The notes beneath the pieces are model-generated. The model saw nothing but the letters and a program-made list of their open reading frames with translations. It searched no databases and had not been told where the DNA came from. The position numbers were made by a program, and so were the translations under genes. Shown here in pieces: positions 7,678 to 13,987 of a DNA stretch of 28,905 bases. Each line of letters opens with the position of its first letter. Position 1 is the first letter of the stretch. Source of the stretch: QNZT01 sp964651755 (GTDB lineage Bacteria; Campylobacterota; Campylobacteria; Campylobacterales; QNZT01); contig CAZYZD010000020.1 of NCBI GenBank assembly GCA_964651755.1, forward strand, positions 1 to 28,905, read 5' to 3'.

Positions 7678-8275
7678 TGTTTTTCTCCTTTGCTATATCT
7701 TGATAGAGGGAAGATAAAAAGAAAAGATTGATTGCAGCGCCGATAATTGCTGCAAGCGTATCTTTTTGTGCGTCCCAGACATCTCCTTGTGTTCCTAAAA
7801 ATGCAATACCAAGATCCGGATGAAAAACCATAGCTGCTGCCCATTCTAAAATTTCATATAAGGTAGAGATTGTGACAATAGCTGAAAATGTAATCCACAA
7901 AAGAATTTTATGATTTTTAATAAAGTATGACAATATTTCAAATAGAGGTCGAAAAAGCAACAATCCAAAAAGAAAGTGTACCACTCTGTCAAAATGGTTT
8001 CTTTCAAAGCCAAAAAATTGACTAATAGGTTTAAAATAGGGCATTTCCGCATAAGTATAATGTGCTCCAAGAGCGTGTAATGAACCAAAAACTAGTAAAA
8101 GTATCAATGCCGTAAGCGTAAAATGATATTTCTTATCCAGCCAGATTACAATAGGAAAAAAGAGAATGGGTAAAACATTTTCAAGCATCCAGTCTTCTGG
8201 ATATTTCGGATTAATAGCTGCCATAATCCATATGAAAATATAAATTGCATATAAAATTTTGTGTGATCGCGGCAT
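7661..8275 (-). CDS. YjdF-like (DUF2238) integral membrane protein
   Basis: The 204-residue protein has about five or six hydrophobic helices. Family landmarks are H-A-L-G-A-H-Y-T-Y-A-E-M-P near 68-80, R-N-H-F-D-R-V-V-H-F near 93-102, E-I-L-E-W near 141-145, and G-D-V-W-D-A-Q-K-D near 164-172. These match the E. coli YjdF/DUF2238 inner-membrane family, whose function is not established. The start at 8275 has a perfect AAGGAG five bases upstream; that site sits in a small hairpin (8280-8295). An extended -10 lies 36 bases upstream of the start. Its 3' end overlaps the DUF2905 gene. Confidence 0.85.
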   Translation of the reverse strand: MPRSHKILYAIYIFIWIMAAINPKYPEDWMLENVLPILFFPIVIWLDKKYHFTLTALILLLVFGSLHALGAHYTYAEMPYFKPISQFFGFERNHFDRVVHFLFGLLLFRPLFEILSYFIKNHKILLWITFSAIVTISTLYEILEWAAAMVFHPDLGIAFLGTQGDVWDAQKDTLAAIIGAAINLFFLSSLYQDIAKEKNNAGDR

Positions 8276-8279
8276 CGCA

Positions 8280-8295
8280 ACTCCTTTTGGGGAGT
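8280..8295 (-). promoter_or_regulatory. Small hairpin covering the yjdF ribosome binding site
   Basis: ACTCC and GGAGT are perfect complements around a six-base CCAAAA loop. The GGAG of the ribosome binding site forms the 3' arm, so the stem would mask it when folded. The stem is only five pairs and may have no regulatory effect. Confidence 0.3.
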
Positions 8296-8310
8296 ATTAT
8301 TTCAAAAATA

Positions 8311-8319
8311 AGTATACCA
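8311..8319 (-). promoter_or_regulatory. Extended -10 promoter element for the yjdF-like gene
   Basis: TGGTATACT on the minus strand matches TGnTATAAT except for one base, and lies in the 60-base spacer between the receiver-like gene and yjdF. No clear -35 is seen. Confidence 0.45.
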
Positions 8320-8335
8320 CAATTTAGAAGTTTTA

Positions 8336-8752
8336 TTATGCAGTTTGCAACATTACAGGTTCTTGATATGGATTTATCAATGTTGTGAGATTGATTTCCA
8401 TCTCTTTGGAGATTTTTTTGATACGGTTATTTAAAGAGGTCAGTAAAGTTATATGGTTAGTATGTAAATCACATGATAATGCAATAGGTACGTTTTTGTC
8501 AATACTTCGAATTTTCTCTATCATATCATTACCATTCATAACTGGCATATCAATACTTGTAATAATCATATCAATGTGATATTCCACAAAGTAAACTAAA
8601 CCTTCCAGTCCATTTTGTGCAACAAATAGTTTTTTGCATAATGGCTTTAAAAATAACTCTTTCTCTGTTTGAAGTGAAAGATCAGTTTCTATATACAAAA
8701 TAGTCATATTGTTTAGTTTACTAATTGGAATATTCAGGGAGGAATAGGGCAT
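8336..8752 (-). CDS. Degenerate response-regulator receiver (pseudo-receiver) protein
   Basis: This 138-residue protein is a single CheY-like receiver with no output domain. The fold is recognisable: strand T-I-L-Y-I-E-T-D at 17-24, A-Q-N-G-L-E-G-L at 45-52, and the phosphorylation-loop frame I-I-T-x-I-D-M-P-V-M-N-G at 63-74. Key residues are lost. The phospho-accepting aspartate is serine (S66, codon AGT), one residue of the N-terminal acidic pair is threonine (E22-T23), and the usual K-P near the C terminus is missing. It therefore probably does not work by ordinary phosphotransfer. The start ATG at 8752 has AAGGA about eight bases upstream. It is divergent from the integrase-like gene, 184 bases away. 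Confidence 0.75.
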   Translation of the reverse strand: MPYSSLNIPISKLNNMTILYIETDLSLQTEKELFLKPLCKKLFVAQNGLEGLVYFVEYHIDMIITSIDMPVMNGNDMIEKIRSIDKNVPIALSCDLHTNHITLLTSLNNRIKKISKEMEINLTTLINPYQEPVMLQTA

Positions 8753-8856
8753 ATTTTTTTCCTTTTGTCAATTTATTTTATATCGACAGATATCATTTTT
8801 TGTGAATGATTGTTATAGGTTTTCTCCCTCTTTGTAATAAATAGTGTTTTTAAATA

Positions 8857-8873
8857 TATTTCAATATGAAATA
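8857..8873. repeat. 17-bp inverted repeat, possible operator
   Basis: TATTTCA and TGAAATA are perfect complements separated by ATA. The site lies three bases upstream of the likely -35 of the integrase-like gene, in a divergent spacer. It is AT-rich, and no matching known operator is recognised. Confidence 0.4.
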
Positions 8874-8876
8874 AAA

Positions 8877-8904
8877 TTAACTCTTCTTCTCAAAAGCTTA
8901 TAAA
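8877..8904 (+). promoter_or_regulatory. Candidate sigma70-type promoter for the integrase-like gene
   Basis: TTAACT (8877-8882) and TATAAA (8899-8904) are 16 bases apart. The start codon at 8937 is 32 bases beyond, with GGGAG as the ribosome binding site. Confidence 0.4.
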
Positions 8905-8936
8905 ATTGTTTCAAGTATTGAAGTTGGGAGTAAGTT

Positions 8937-9299
8937 ATGAAAAGAGAAGTAAATATTTTGACGATGCTAAAAGAAAAAATGACGGCGAAGGGATATTCCT
9001 TTAAAACAGAACAGTTTTATTTGCATACCATAAAAGAGTACATTCGTTTTCATGGGAAAAGAGATCCACGCTATATGGGTATGGAAGAGATTGACTTGTT
9101 TATGAAACATTTTTCTTCAAAGCAGGGATATCAGTTCAGGATGAAACAAAAAGCATTTCAAGCATTAATGTTTTTTTATACTCAAGTGTTGCATATTGCT
9201 TTACAAAAAGAGTATATCAATGCATCACGAACAGAAAATTACGCTCATGATGTTAAGCAACTGCAGCGTAAACCGGTACAGAGGGTAATGGTTTTTTAA
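8937..9299 (+). CDS. Stand-alone integrase N-terminal SAM-like domain protein (integron-integrase-like, no catalytic domain)
   Basis: The 120-residue protein closely follows the N-terminal core-binding domain of IntI-type tyrosine recombinases. The stretch Y-S-F-K-T-E-Q-F-Y-L-H-T-I-K-E-Y-I-R-F-H-G (20-40) is the family's Y-S-x-R-T-E-x-x-Y-x-x-W-x-x-x-F-I-x-F-H pattern, and Q-A-L-M-F-F-Y-T-Q-V-L (75-85) is its second hallmark. The protein stops after R-K-P-V-Q-R-V-M-V-F, just where the catalytic domain would begin, so the R-H-R-Y tetrad is absent. It could be a remnant of a lost integron integrase or a retained DNA-binding domain. It has its own promoter and ribosome binding site and an undisrupted frame. 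Its TAA overlaps the flhB stop codon. Confidence 0.75.
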   Translation: MKREVNILTMLKEKMTAKGYSFKTEQFYLHTIKEYIRFHGKRDPRYMGMEEIDLFMKHFSSKQGYQFRMKQKAFQALMFFYTQVLHIALQKEYINASRTENYAHDVKQLQRKPVQRVMVF

Positions 9300-10354
9300 G
9301 GAAGTTTGTTTTTTGTTTGATAAACAAAGGCGAGTACTTCTGCAACTGCCTGGTAAAAGTTTTCGGGGATTAATTCGTCAACTTCGCATTTTGCATATAG
9401 TTCACGTGCCAATGGGGGATTTTCAATAATCTGTATGGCATTTTCACGTCCTAGTTCTTTAATCTTTAATGCCATATTGTCTATTCCTTTTGCAATGATT
9501 CTTGGTGCATTCTCTTTATCTTTATCATAACGTAATGCCACTGCATAGTGTGTAGGGTTGGTGATAATGACATCTGCGGTAGGTACTTCTGCCATCATTC
9601 TTTTTTGTGCCATCTCCATCTGGATTTTTTTAATCCGTGCTTTAACCTGAGGATCACCTTCCATCTGTTTGTATTCATCTTTGACTTCCTGTTTACTCAT
9701 TCTCAAGTCTTTAAAATATTGAAAACGTACAATCATCAAATCTATCATGGCAAGTATGAAAAGGATCATCAGCATAATCGCAACAAGCATGATGATTTTT
9801 TCCACCAGCCAGCTGATTTGATGTTCCAGACTAAAGTTGATAACTGTCGGAAGTTCCTGAATATCCTGAATCAGATAATAAAACGCTACCGCAAAAACAA
9901 TGGCAATTTTAGCGGTGATTTTTATACCTTCTATCAACTTTTTGACAGAAAAAAGTTTGCCGATTCCTTTAATGGGGTCGATTTTTTTTAGATCCGGAGT
10001 AAGTGGTTTGGTTGTAAAAACAAAACCAAACTGCACAACCGAAGAGAGGATACCTGCAAACGCAACGACACTTGCAAGCGGTATGATCATCAGCAACAAC
10101 TCTTTAAGTGTGTTGAGTGCTATTTCATAGGCAATTTTCGGTGTGATTTCAATACCTATCATACTACTGTAATAGTGGTAGAGATGTTCAATACGTGATG
10201 TTAAAAAAGAGGTTGCAAAATAGACTACTACAACAGCGACAACAAGAGTTATAAAAGCACTGGTATCCTGGCTTTTGGGAACATTTCCCTCCTTTCTGGC
10301 ATCTTCAAGTTTCTTCGAGGAGGGTTCTTCGGTTTTTTCAGCGTCGTCTGCCAT
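9296..10354 (-). CDS. flhB: Flagellar type III export apparatus protein FlhB
   Basis: FlhB is the export-gate subunit that switches substrate specificity from hook to filament after self-cleavage. The 352-residue protein has the hydrophilic start E-K-T-E-E-P-S-S-K-K-L-E-D-A-R-K-E-G, four transmembrane segments (about 34-50, 85-110, 145-163, 185-208), and a cytoplasmic domain with the autocleavage motif N-P-T-H at 266-269. It is therefore full length and probably functional. It lies three bases after nadC, outside any flagellar cluster visible here, although flagellar genes are often scattered in Campylobacterota. It meets the integrase-like gene tail to tail with stop codons sharing TTAA, leaving no room for a terminator. 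Confidence 0.95.
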   Translation of the reverse strand: MADDAEKTEEPSSKKLEDARKEGNVPKSQDTSAFITLVVAVVVVYFATSFLTSRIEHLYHYYSSMIGIEITPKIAYEIALNTLKELLLMIIPLASVVAFAGILSSVVQFGFVFTTKPLTPDLKKIDPIKGIGKLFSVKKLIEGIKITAKIAIVFAVAFYYLIQDIQELPTVINFSLEHQISWLVEKIIMLVAIMLMILFILAMIDLMIVRFQYFKDLRMSKQEVKDEYKQMEGDPQVKARIKKIQMEMAQKRMMAEVPTADVIITNPTHYAVALRYDKDKENAPRIIAKGIDNMALKIKELGRENAIQIIENPPLARELYAKCEVDELIPENFYQAVAEVLAFVYQTKNKLP

Positions 10355-10357
10355 TTT

Positions 10358-11182
10358 TTACCTGTTTTCTATCCTCATGGAAAAGTCCAGCCAGACAGCT
10401 TTGTGAATCAGACTTCCGCTGCTGATTGCATCTACACCGGTTTTTGCATATTCAACGATGTTCTCTTTAGTGATATTTCCACTTGCTTCGATCAGTACAT
10501 GAGGATGTTTCTCTTTCCGATAGGCAACAACTTCTTTGATTTCATCAACCTGCATATTGTCACACATGATCAAGTCGGCTCCGCTTTTCATCGCTTTTTT
10601 CGCTGCTTCTACACTTTCACATTCGATTTCGATTTTAGAGGTATAGGGAATACGTTTTCGTGCCTGTTTGATAAATAGATCCAGGTCGTCTATTGCAGCT
10701 AGATGGGTATCTTTGAGCATCAGACAATCATCGAGTCCAAGTCTGTGATTTGTTCCGCCTCCGCATCGGACAGCATACTTTTCCATCACTCTTAGACCGG
10801 GTCTTGTTTTACGGGTATCGAGCAGTTTAACATCATACCCCTTTACCAGCTTGACAAAGTTTGCAGTATTGGTGCTGATACCGCTGCAATGCTGCATAAT
10901 ATTTAAAATGACTCTTTCATACATCAGTACACGGTTTACCTCACCTCTAACATAGCAGATTGTGTCACCTTTTTTGATTTCGCTTCCGTCATACAGCAGA
11001 AACTCGATTTCAATATGCTCCATCTCTCCCAGCTCTTTGATATAGAGTTTACCGGAAAAGATACCATCTTCTTTTGCAATAACCCTGGCTTCTACTTTAC
11101 GCCGGTCACTGACCAGGGAGAAAAGATCGCCTCTTCCTATATCTTCAAGTATTGCTTCCCTGACTGTCTCTTTGACTCTCAT
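10358..11182 (-). CDS. nadC: Nicotinate-nucleotide pyrophosphorylase (quinolinate phosphoribosyltransferase)
   Basis: NadC converts quinolinate and PRPP to nicotinate mononucleotide, CO2 and pyrophosphate in de novo NAD synthesis. The 274-residue protein is of normal length. It has L-D-T-R-K-T-R-P-G-L-R near 120-130, the R-C-G-G-G-T-N-H-R-L-G-L-D-D segment near 139-152, and a C-terminal phosphate-binding strand with E-A-S-G-N-I. Its ATG overlaps the stop of nadA by four bases (ATGA), so translation is coupled. No nadB (aspartate oxidase) is seen in the window. Confidence 0.95.
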   Translation of the reverse strand: MRVKETVREAILEDIGRGDLFSLVSDRRKVEARVIAKEDGIFSGKLYIKELGEMEHIEIEFLLYDGSEIKKGDTICYVRGEVNRVLMYERVILNIMQHCSGISTNTANFVKLVKGYDVKLLDTRKTRPGLRVMEKYAVRCGGGTNHRLGLDDCLMLKDTHLAAIDDLDLFIKQARKRIPYTSKIEIECESVEAAKKAMKSGADLIMCDNMQVDEIKEVVAYRKEKHPHVLIEASGNITKENIVEYAKTGVDAISSGSLIHKAVWLDFSMRIENR

Positions 11183-12186
11183 ATCTCAAACATCCTTTCA
11201 AGTGCTATTTTTGCCCATTTTCGTACTTCCGGATCAACCTCTATTTCAGTTATAATATTATCTTCTTTGATAGAGAGCAGAGTGTTGTACAGATCTTGAA
11301 GTGTTGTTTCATTCATCGTCGGACATTCCGGTTTAGTGGATGAGAGGACATAGGTGTTCTTTTCACGCAGTCGGTTGACAAGATTGTATTCGGTTCCAAC
11401 CGCAACTTTTTGTTCCGGATCAAGTTCTTTGATATAATTTATAATCTGGCTTGTAGAACCGACAAAATCACATAAGTCACATACTTCCGGTTTACACTCA
11501 GGATGGGCGATTACTTTTATACCTGGATATCTGTTTCTGTAAAACTCTACATCTTCCACTTCAAAAAGCTGATGAACAGAGCAAAAACCGTTATAACAGA
11601 TGATATCTGCTTCGTTTGGATCTGTTCCATCATCTACAACACAAGATTTTAACCCCATTTGATTGGCAATATTGATACCAAGGCACTGATCAGGTACAAA
11701 AAGGATTTTTTTACCGCTGTCAAGCCCTTTTGTAATGATCTTTTTCGCATTGGAACTGGTGCAGACCATACCGCCCATTTCACCCACTCTTGCCTTAACC
11801 TCTGCAGAAGAGTTGATATACGTAATAGGCAGAATATTCTCTTTTTTGATGCCTGCTTCTTCCAGGATTCTGACATTTTTGTCATAGTGAACACCGTCAA
11901 TCATTTTTGCCATTGCACAACAGGCGATTTTCGGCATTAAAACTCTTTTTTCCGGTGAAAGAATTTTGACACTTTCTCCCATAAAACCTACACCGCAAAA
12001 GATTAGAAACGGATTTTGATCTTCCATTGCCATTTGTGCAAGTTGTAAACTGTCACCGCTTAAATCTGCAAGTTCAAATACTTCATCTTTTTGATAGTAA
12101 TGTGCTACTATAGTGACGTCGAGTTCCTCTTTCAGTTTGAGAATATCCTCTTTCAGCTTTTTGTTATCCATGACTGCATTTTCCAA
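11179..12186 (-). CDS. nadA: Quinolinate synthase
   Basis: NadA is the [4Fe-4S] enzyme that condenses iminoaspartate with dihydroxyacetone phosphate to quinolinate. The 335-residue protein has V-A-H-Y-Y-Q near 27-32 and L-S-G-D-S-L near 42-47. Likely cluster cysteines are C90 (A-C-C-A-M-A), C202 (G-F-C-S-V-H) and C288 (P-E-C-P-T-M). Extra cysteines at 231, 236 and 239 are typical of this sub-type. The best start is TTG at 12184-12186, with AAGGA seven bases upstream; an ATG at 12171 would shorten the protein by five residues but lacks a good site. It is the first gene of nadA-nadC-flhB and divergent from plsY. Confidence 0.95.
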   Translation of the reverse strand: MENAVMDNKKLKEDILKLKEELDVTIVAHYYQKDEVFELADLSGDSLQLAQMAMEDQNPFLIFCGVGFMGESVKILSPEKRVLMPKIACCAMAKMIDGVHYDKNVRILEEAGIKKENILPITYINSSAEVKARVGEMGGMVCTSSNAKKIITKGLDSGKKILFVPDQCLGINIANQMGLKSCVVDDGTDPNEADIICYNGFCSVHQLFEVEDVEFYRNRYPGIKVIAHPECKPEVCDLCDFVGSTSQIINYIKELDPEQKVAVGTEYNLVNRLREKNTYVLSSTKPECPTMNETTLQDLYNTLLSIKEDNIITEIEVDPEVRKWAKIALERMFEI

Positions 12187-12193
12187 AATGTAA

Positions 12194-12198
12194 TCCTT
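12194..12198 (-). promoter_or_regulatory. Ribosome binding site supporting the TTG start of nadA
   Basis: AAGGA on the minus strand, seven bases before the TTG at 12186. The internal ATG at 12171 has only a poor GGA at 11 bases. Confidence 0.5.
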
Positions 12199-12217
12199 AT
12201 TGAGTTTTATTTCTGTT

Positions 12218-12223
12218 ACTATA
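12218..12223 (-). promoter_or_regulatory. Candidate -10 element for nadA-nadC-flhB
   Basis: TATAGT on the minus strand, 31 bases before the nadA start, in the divergent nadA-plsY spacer. No clear -35 is present. Confidence 0.35.
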
Positions 12224-12251
12224 CCTAAACTCTATATAAAAAAAATTAAGT

Positions 12252-12257
12252 TATAAT
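12252..12257 (+). promoter_or_regulatory. Candidate -10 element for plsY-folB
   Basis: A perfect TATAAT lies 27 bases before the plsY ATG. The -35 region is poor, as is common in Campylobacterota promoters. Confidence 0.45.
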
Positions 12258-12284
12258 CCAACTTCTATCAAATTAAGGAAACAT

Positions 12285-12902
12285 ATGTTGGACTTTTTAT
12301 CAAACACAAATATACAATTTTACCTGCTTGCATATCTTGCAGGGAGTATTCCTTTCGGTCTGATTCTTACCAGACTTTTTGCAGGGATAGATATTAAAAA
12401 AGAGGGCAGCGGGAATATCGGTGCTACCAACGTACTTCGTGTTTTAAAAGAAAAAAATCCCAAACTTGCCAAAAAACTTTCAATAGCAACACTTTTACTG
12501 GATGCGTTAAAAGGTGTTTTTGTTTTATTGTTGGGATATGCAGCTGGAGTATCTCAGGAAACGCTCTGGGCAATTGCCGTATTTGCCGTAATAGGTCACT
12601 GTTTTAGTATCTTTTTGTGGGGAGAAGGTGGAAAAGGAGTGGCTACGGGACTGGGAGTTTTACTGGTATTGTTACCTATCTGTACGCTGGTTGGTATAGC
12701 GGTGTGGGTATTGGCTGCAAAAGCAATCAAAATCTCTTCTCTCTCCTCAATATTAGGAGTGCTAGCTGTAGGAGTCTGTTCGTTTATACTGCATCCGGAT
12801 ATGGCGCATGCACCTGTAGTAATCATTATTTTAATTATATTGTACAAGCATACAGACAATATTATCCGCTTGCTTAAAGGGCAGGAAAAACGAATTGCCT
12901 GA
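12285..12902 (+). CDS. plsY: Acyl-phosphate:glycerol-3-phosphate acyltransferase PlsY
   Basis: PlsY transfers an acyl group from acyl-phosphate to glycerol-3-phosphate in the inner membrane, the first step of phospholipid synthesis. The 205-residue multi-spanning protein has the three family motifs: G-S-I-P-F-G near the N terminus, G-S-G-N-I-G-A-T-N at 41-49, and G-H-C-F-S-I-F-L-W-G-E-G-G-K-G-V-A-T near 105-122. The ribosome binding site is AAGGA, seven bases before the ATG. It is followed by folB, which overlaps it by eight bases if the TTG start of folB is used. Confidence 0.95.
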   Translation: MLDFLSNTNIQFYLLAYLAGSIPFGLILTRLFAGIDIKKEGSGNIGATNVLRVLKEKNPKLAKKLSIATLLLDALKGVFVLLLGYAAGVSQETLWAIAVFAVIGHCFSIFLWGEGGKGVATGLGVLLVLLPICTLVGIAVWVLAAKAIKISSLSSILGVLAVGVCSFILHPDMAHAPVVIIILIILYKHTDNIIRLLKGQEKRIA

Positions 12903-13239
12903 TAGCTTCATGTATACTATATATATTGAAGATTTACAGATAGAAGCGATAATTGGAATTTTGGATTTCGAACGTAAAAAACCACAGTTGGTTGTTGCAG
13001 ATTGTACAATTGATTATATACGTGAAGGTGAAAATTTTATAGATTACGCAAAAGTTTCTCACCTGATTGAAGAGATGCTCCAAAAGGGTCAATATTTATT
13101 GATTGAAGATGCTCTGGATGAGATCATTTTTGCAATAAAGGATGCTTTTTTTGCCATAAAAAGTATTACTTTAAAGTTAAGTAAACCAAAAATTCTTACA
13201 AATTGCAGAGTTTCTGTAAAAAAAACGATAAATTATTAA
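12895..13239 (+). CDS. folB: Dihydroneopterin aldolase (FolB)
   Basis: FolB cleaves 7,8-dihydroneopterin to 6-hydroxymethyl-dihydropterin in folate synthesis. The protein has 109-114 residues with the typical start I-Y-I-E-D-L-Q-I-E-A-I-I-G-I-L-D-F-E-R, whose glutamate is the catalytic-pocket residue. A K-L-S-K-P-K segment near the C terminus carries the catalytic lysine. Two starts are possible. TTG at 12895 has AGGA eight bases upstream and overlaps plsY by eight bases; ATG at 12910 gives the usual family length but has no ribosome binding site. I keep the TTG start with modest confidence. Confidence 0.85.
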   Translation: MPDSFMYTIYIEDLQIEAIIGILDFERKKPQLVVADCTIDYIREGENFIDYAKVSHLIEEMLQKGQYLLIEDALDEIIFAIKDAFFAIKSITLKLSKPKILTNCRVSVKKTINY

Positions 13240-13276
13240 ATTTTTTTTAAAAAGTCTTTATATTTAGCTGAAATTA

Positions 13277-13285
13277 TGCTATACT
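13277..13285 (+). promoter_or_regulatory. Extended -10 promoter for the regulator-kinase operon
   Basis: TGCTATACT matches TGnTATAAT except for one base. It sits in the 76-base spacer after folB, 30 bases before the ATG at 13316, which has AAAGGA upstream. The upstream region is T- and A-rich, as expected for this phylum. Confidence 0.55.
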
Positions 13286-13315
13286 TTTGTCAAATTTTTT
13301 TTAGAAAGGAAAATA

Positions 13316-13987
13316 ATGAGAGTACTCATTGTTGAAGATGAAATCACATTGAACAAAACCCTTGTTGAGGGATTACAGGAATACGGTTATCAGGCTGATA
13401 GTTCGGAAAACTTTAAAGATGCGGAGTATTATATCGGGATTCGTAACTATGACCTGGTTTTGACAGACTGGATGCTTCCGGATGGAGATGGTGTAGATTT
13501 GGTAACTATGATCAAGCAGAAAACACCTAGAACAGCTTGTGTAGTACTCTCTGCCAAAGATGACAAAGAGAGTGAAATCAAAGCGCTTAAAGCAGGTGCT
13601 GATGACTATATTAAAAAACCGTTTGATTTTGATATCCTTGTAGCAAGAATTGAAGCAAGATTGAGATTTGGCGGTACAAATGTCATTAAAATAGATGAAC
13701 TTATTATCGATCCTGATGAAGAGAAAATCACCTATAAAGGAATCGATATTGAACTCAAAGGTAAACCGTTTGAAGTCTTGACACACCTCGCAAGACACAG
13801 TGATCAGATTGTTTCAAAAGAGCAGCTTTTGGATGCTATCTGGGAAGAACCGGAACTGGTTACACCAAATGTTATTGAAGTTGCAATTAATCAGATACGC
13901 CAGAAAATGGACAAACCTCTTAATATCTCCACAATTGAAACGGTAAGACGACGAGGCTATAGATTTTGTTTTCCGAAAAAAGCATAA
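13316..13987 (+). CDS. OmpR-family response regulator, HsrA/CosR-like with intact receiver
   Basis: The 223-residue regulator has a receiver domain (1-115) and an OmpR-type winged helix (about 125-220). The C-terminal half is very close to what I recall of Helicobacter HsrA (HP1043) and Campylobacter CosR (Cj0355c), for example K-G-K-P-F-E-V-L-T-H-L-A-R-H, D-Q-I-V-S-K-E-Q-L-L-D-A-I-W-E-E-P-E and V-R-R-R-G-Y-R-F-C. Those proteins are homeostatic and oxidative-stress regulators with degenerate receivers and no kinase. Here the receiver is canonical: D8, phospho-acceptor D51 in L-T-D-W-M-L-P, S79, and K101 in I-K-K-P-F. A kinase gene overlaps its end. It is probably the ancestral, phosphorylation-controlled form. 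Its neighbours plsY, folB, ferredoxin and Ppx also flank CosR in C. jejuni, as far as I remember. Confidence 0.9.
   Translation: MRVLIVEDEITLNKTLVEGLQEYGYQADSSENFKDAEYYIGIRNYDLVLTDWMLPDGDGVDLVTMIKQKTPRTACVVLSAKDDKESEIKALKAGADDYIKKPFDFDILVARIEARLRFGGTNVIKIDELIIDPDEEKITYKGIDIELKGKPFEVLTHLARHSDQIVSKEQLLDAIWEEPELVTPNVIEVAINQIRQKMDKPLNISTIETVRRRGYRFCFPKKA

Noticed and set aside
9548..9991. Long plus-strand open frame inside flhB
   Set aside because: It is antisense to a gene with complete FlhB motifs, has low-complexity H/F-rich composition and no ribosome binding site.
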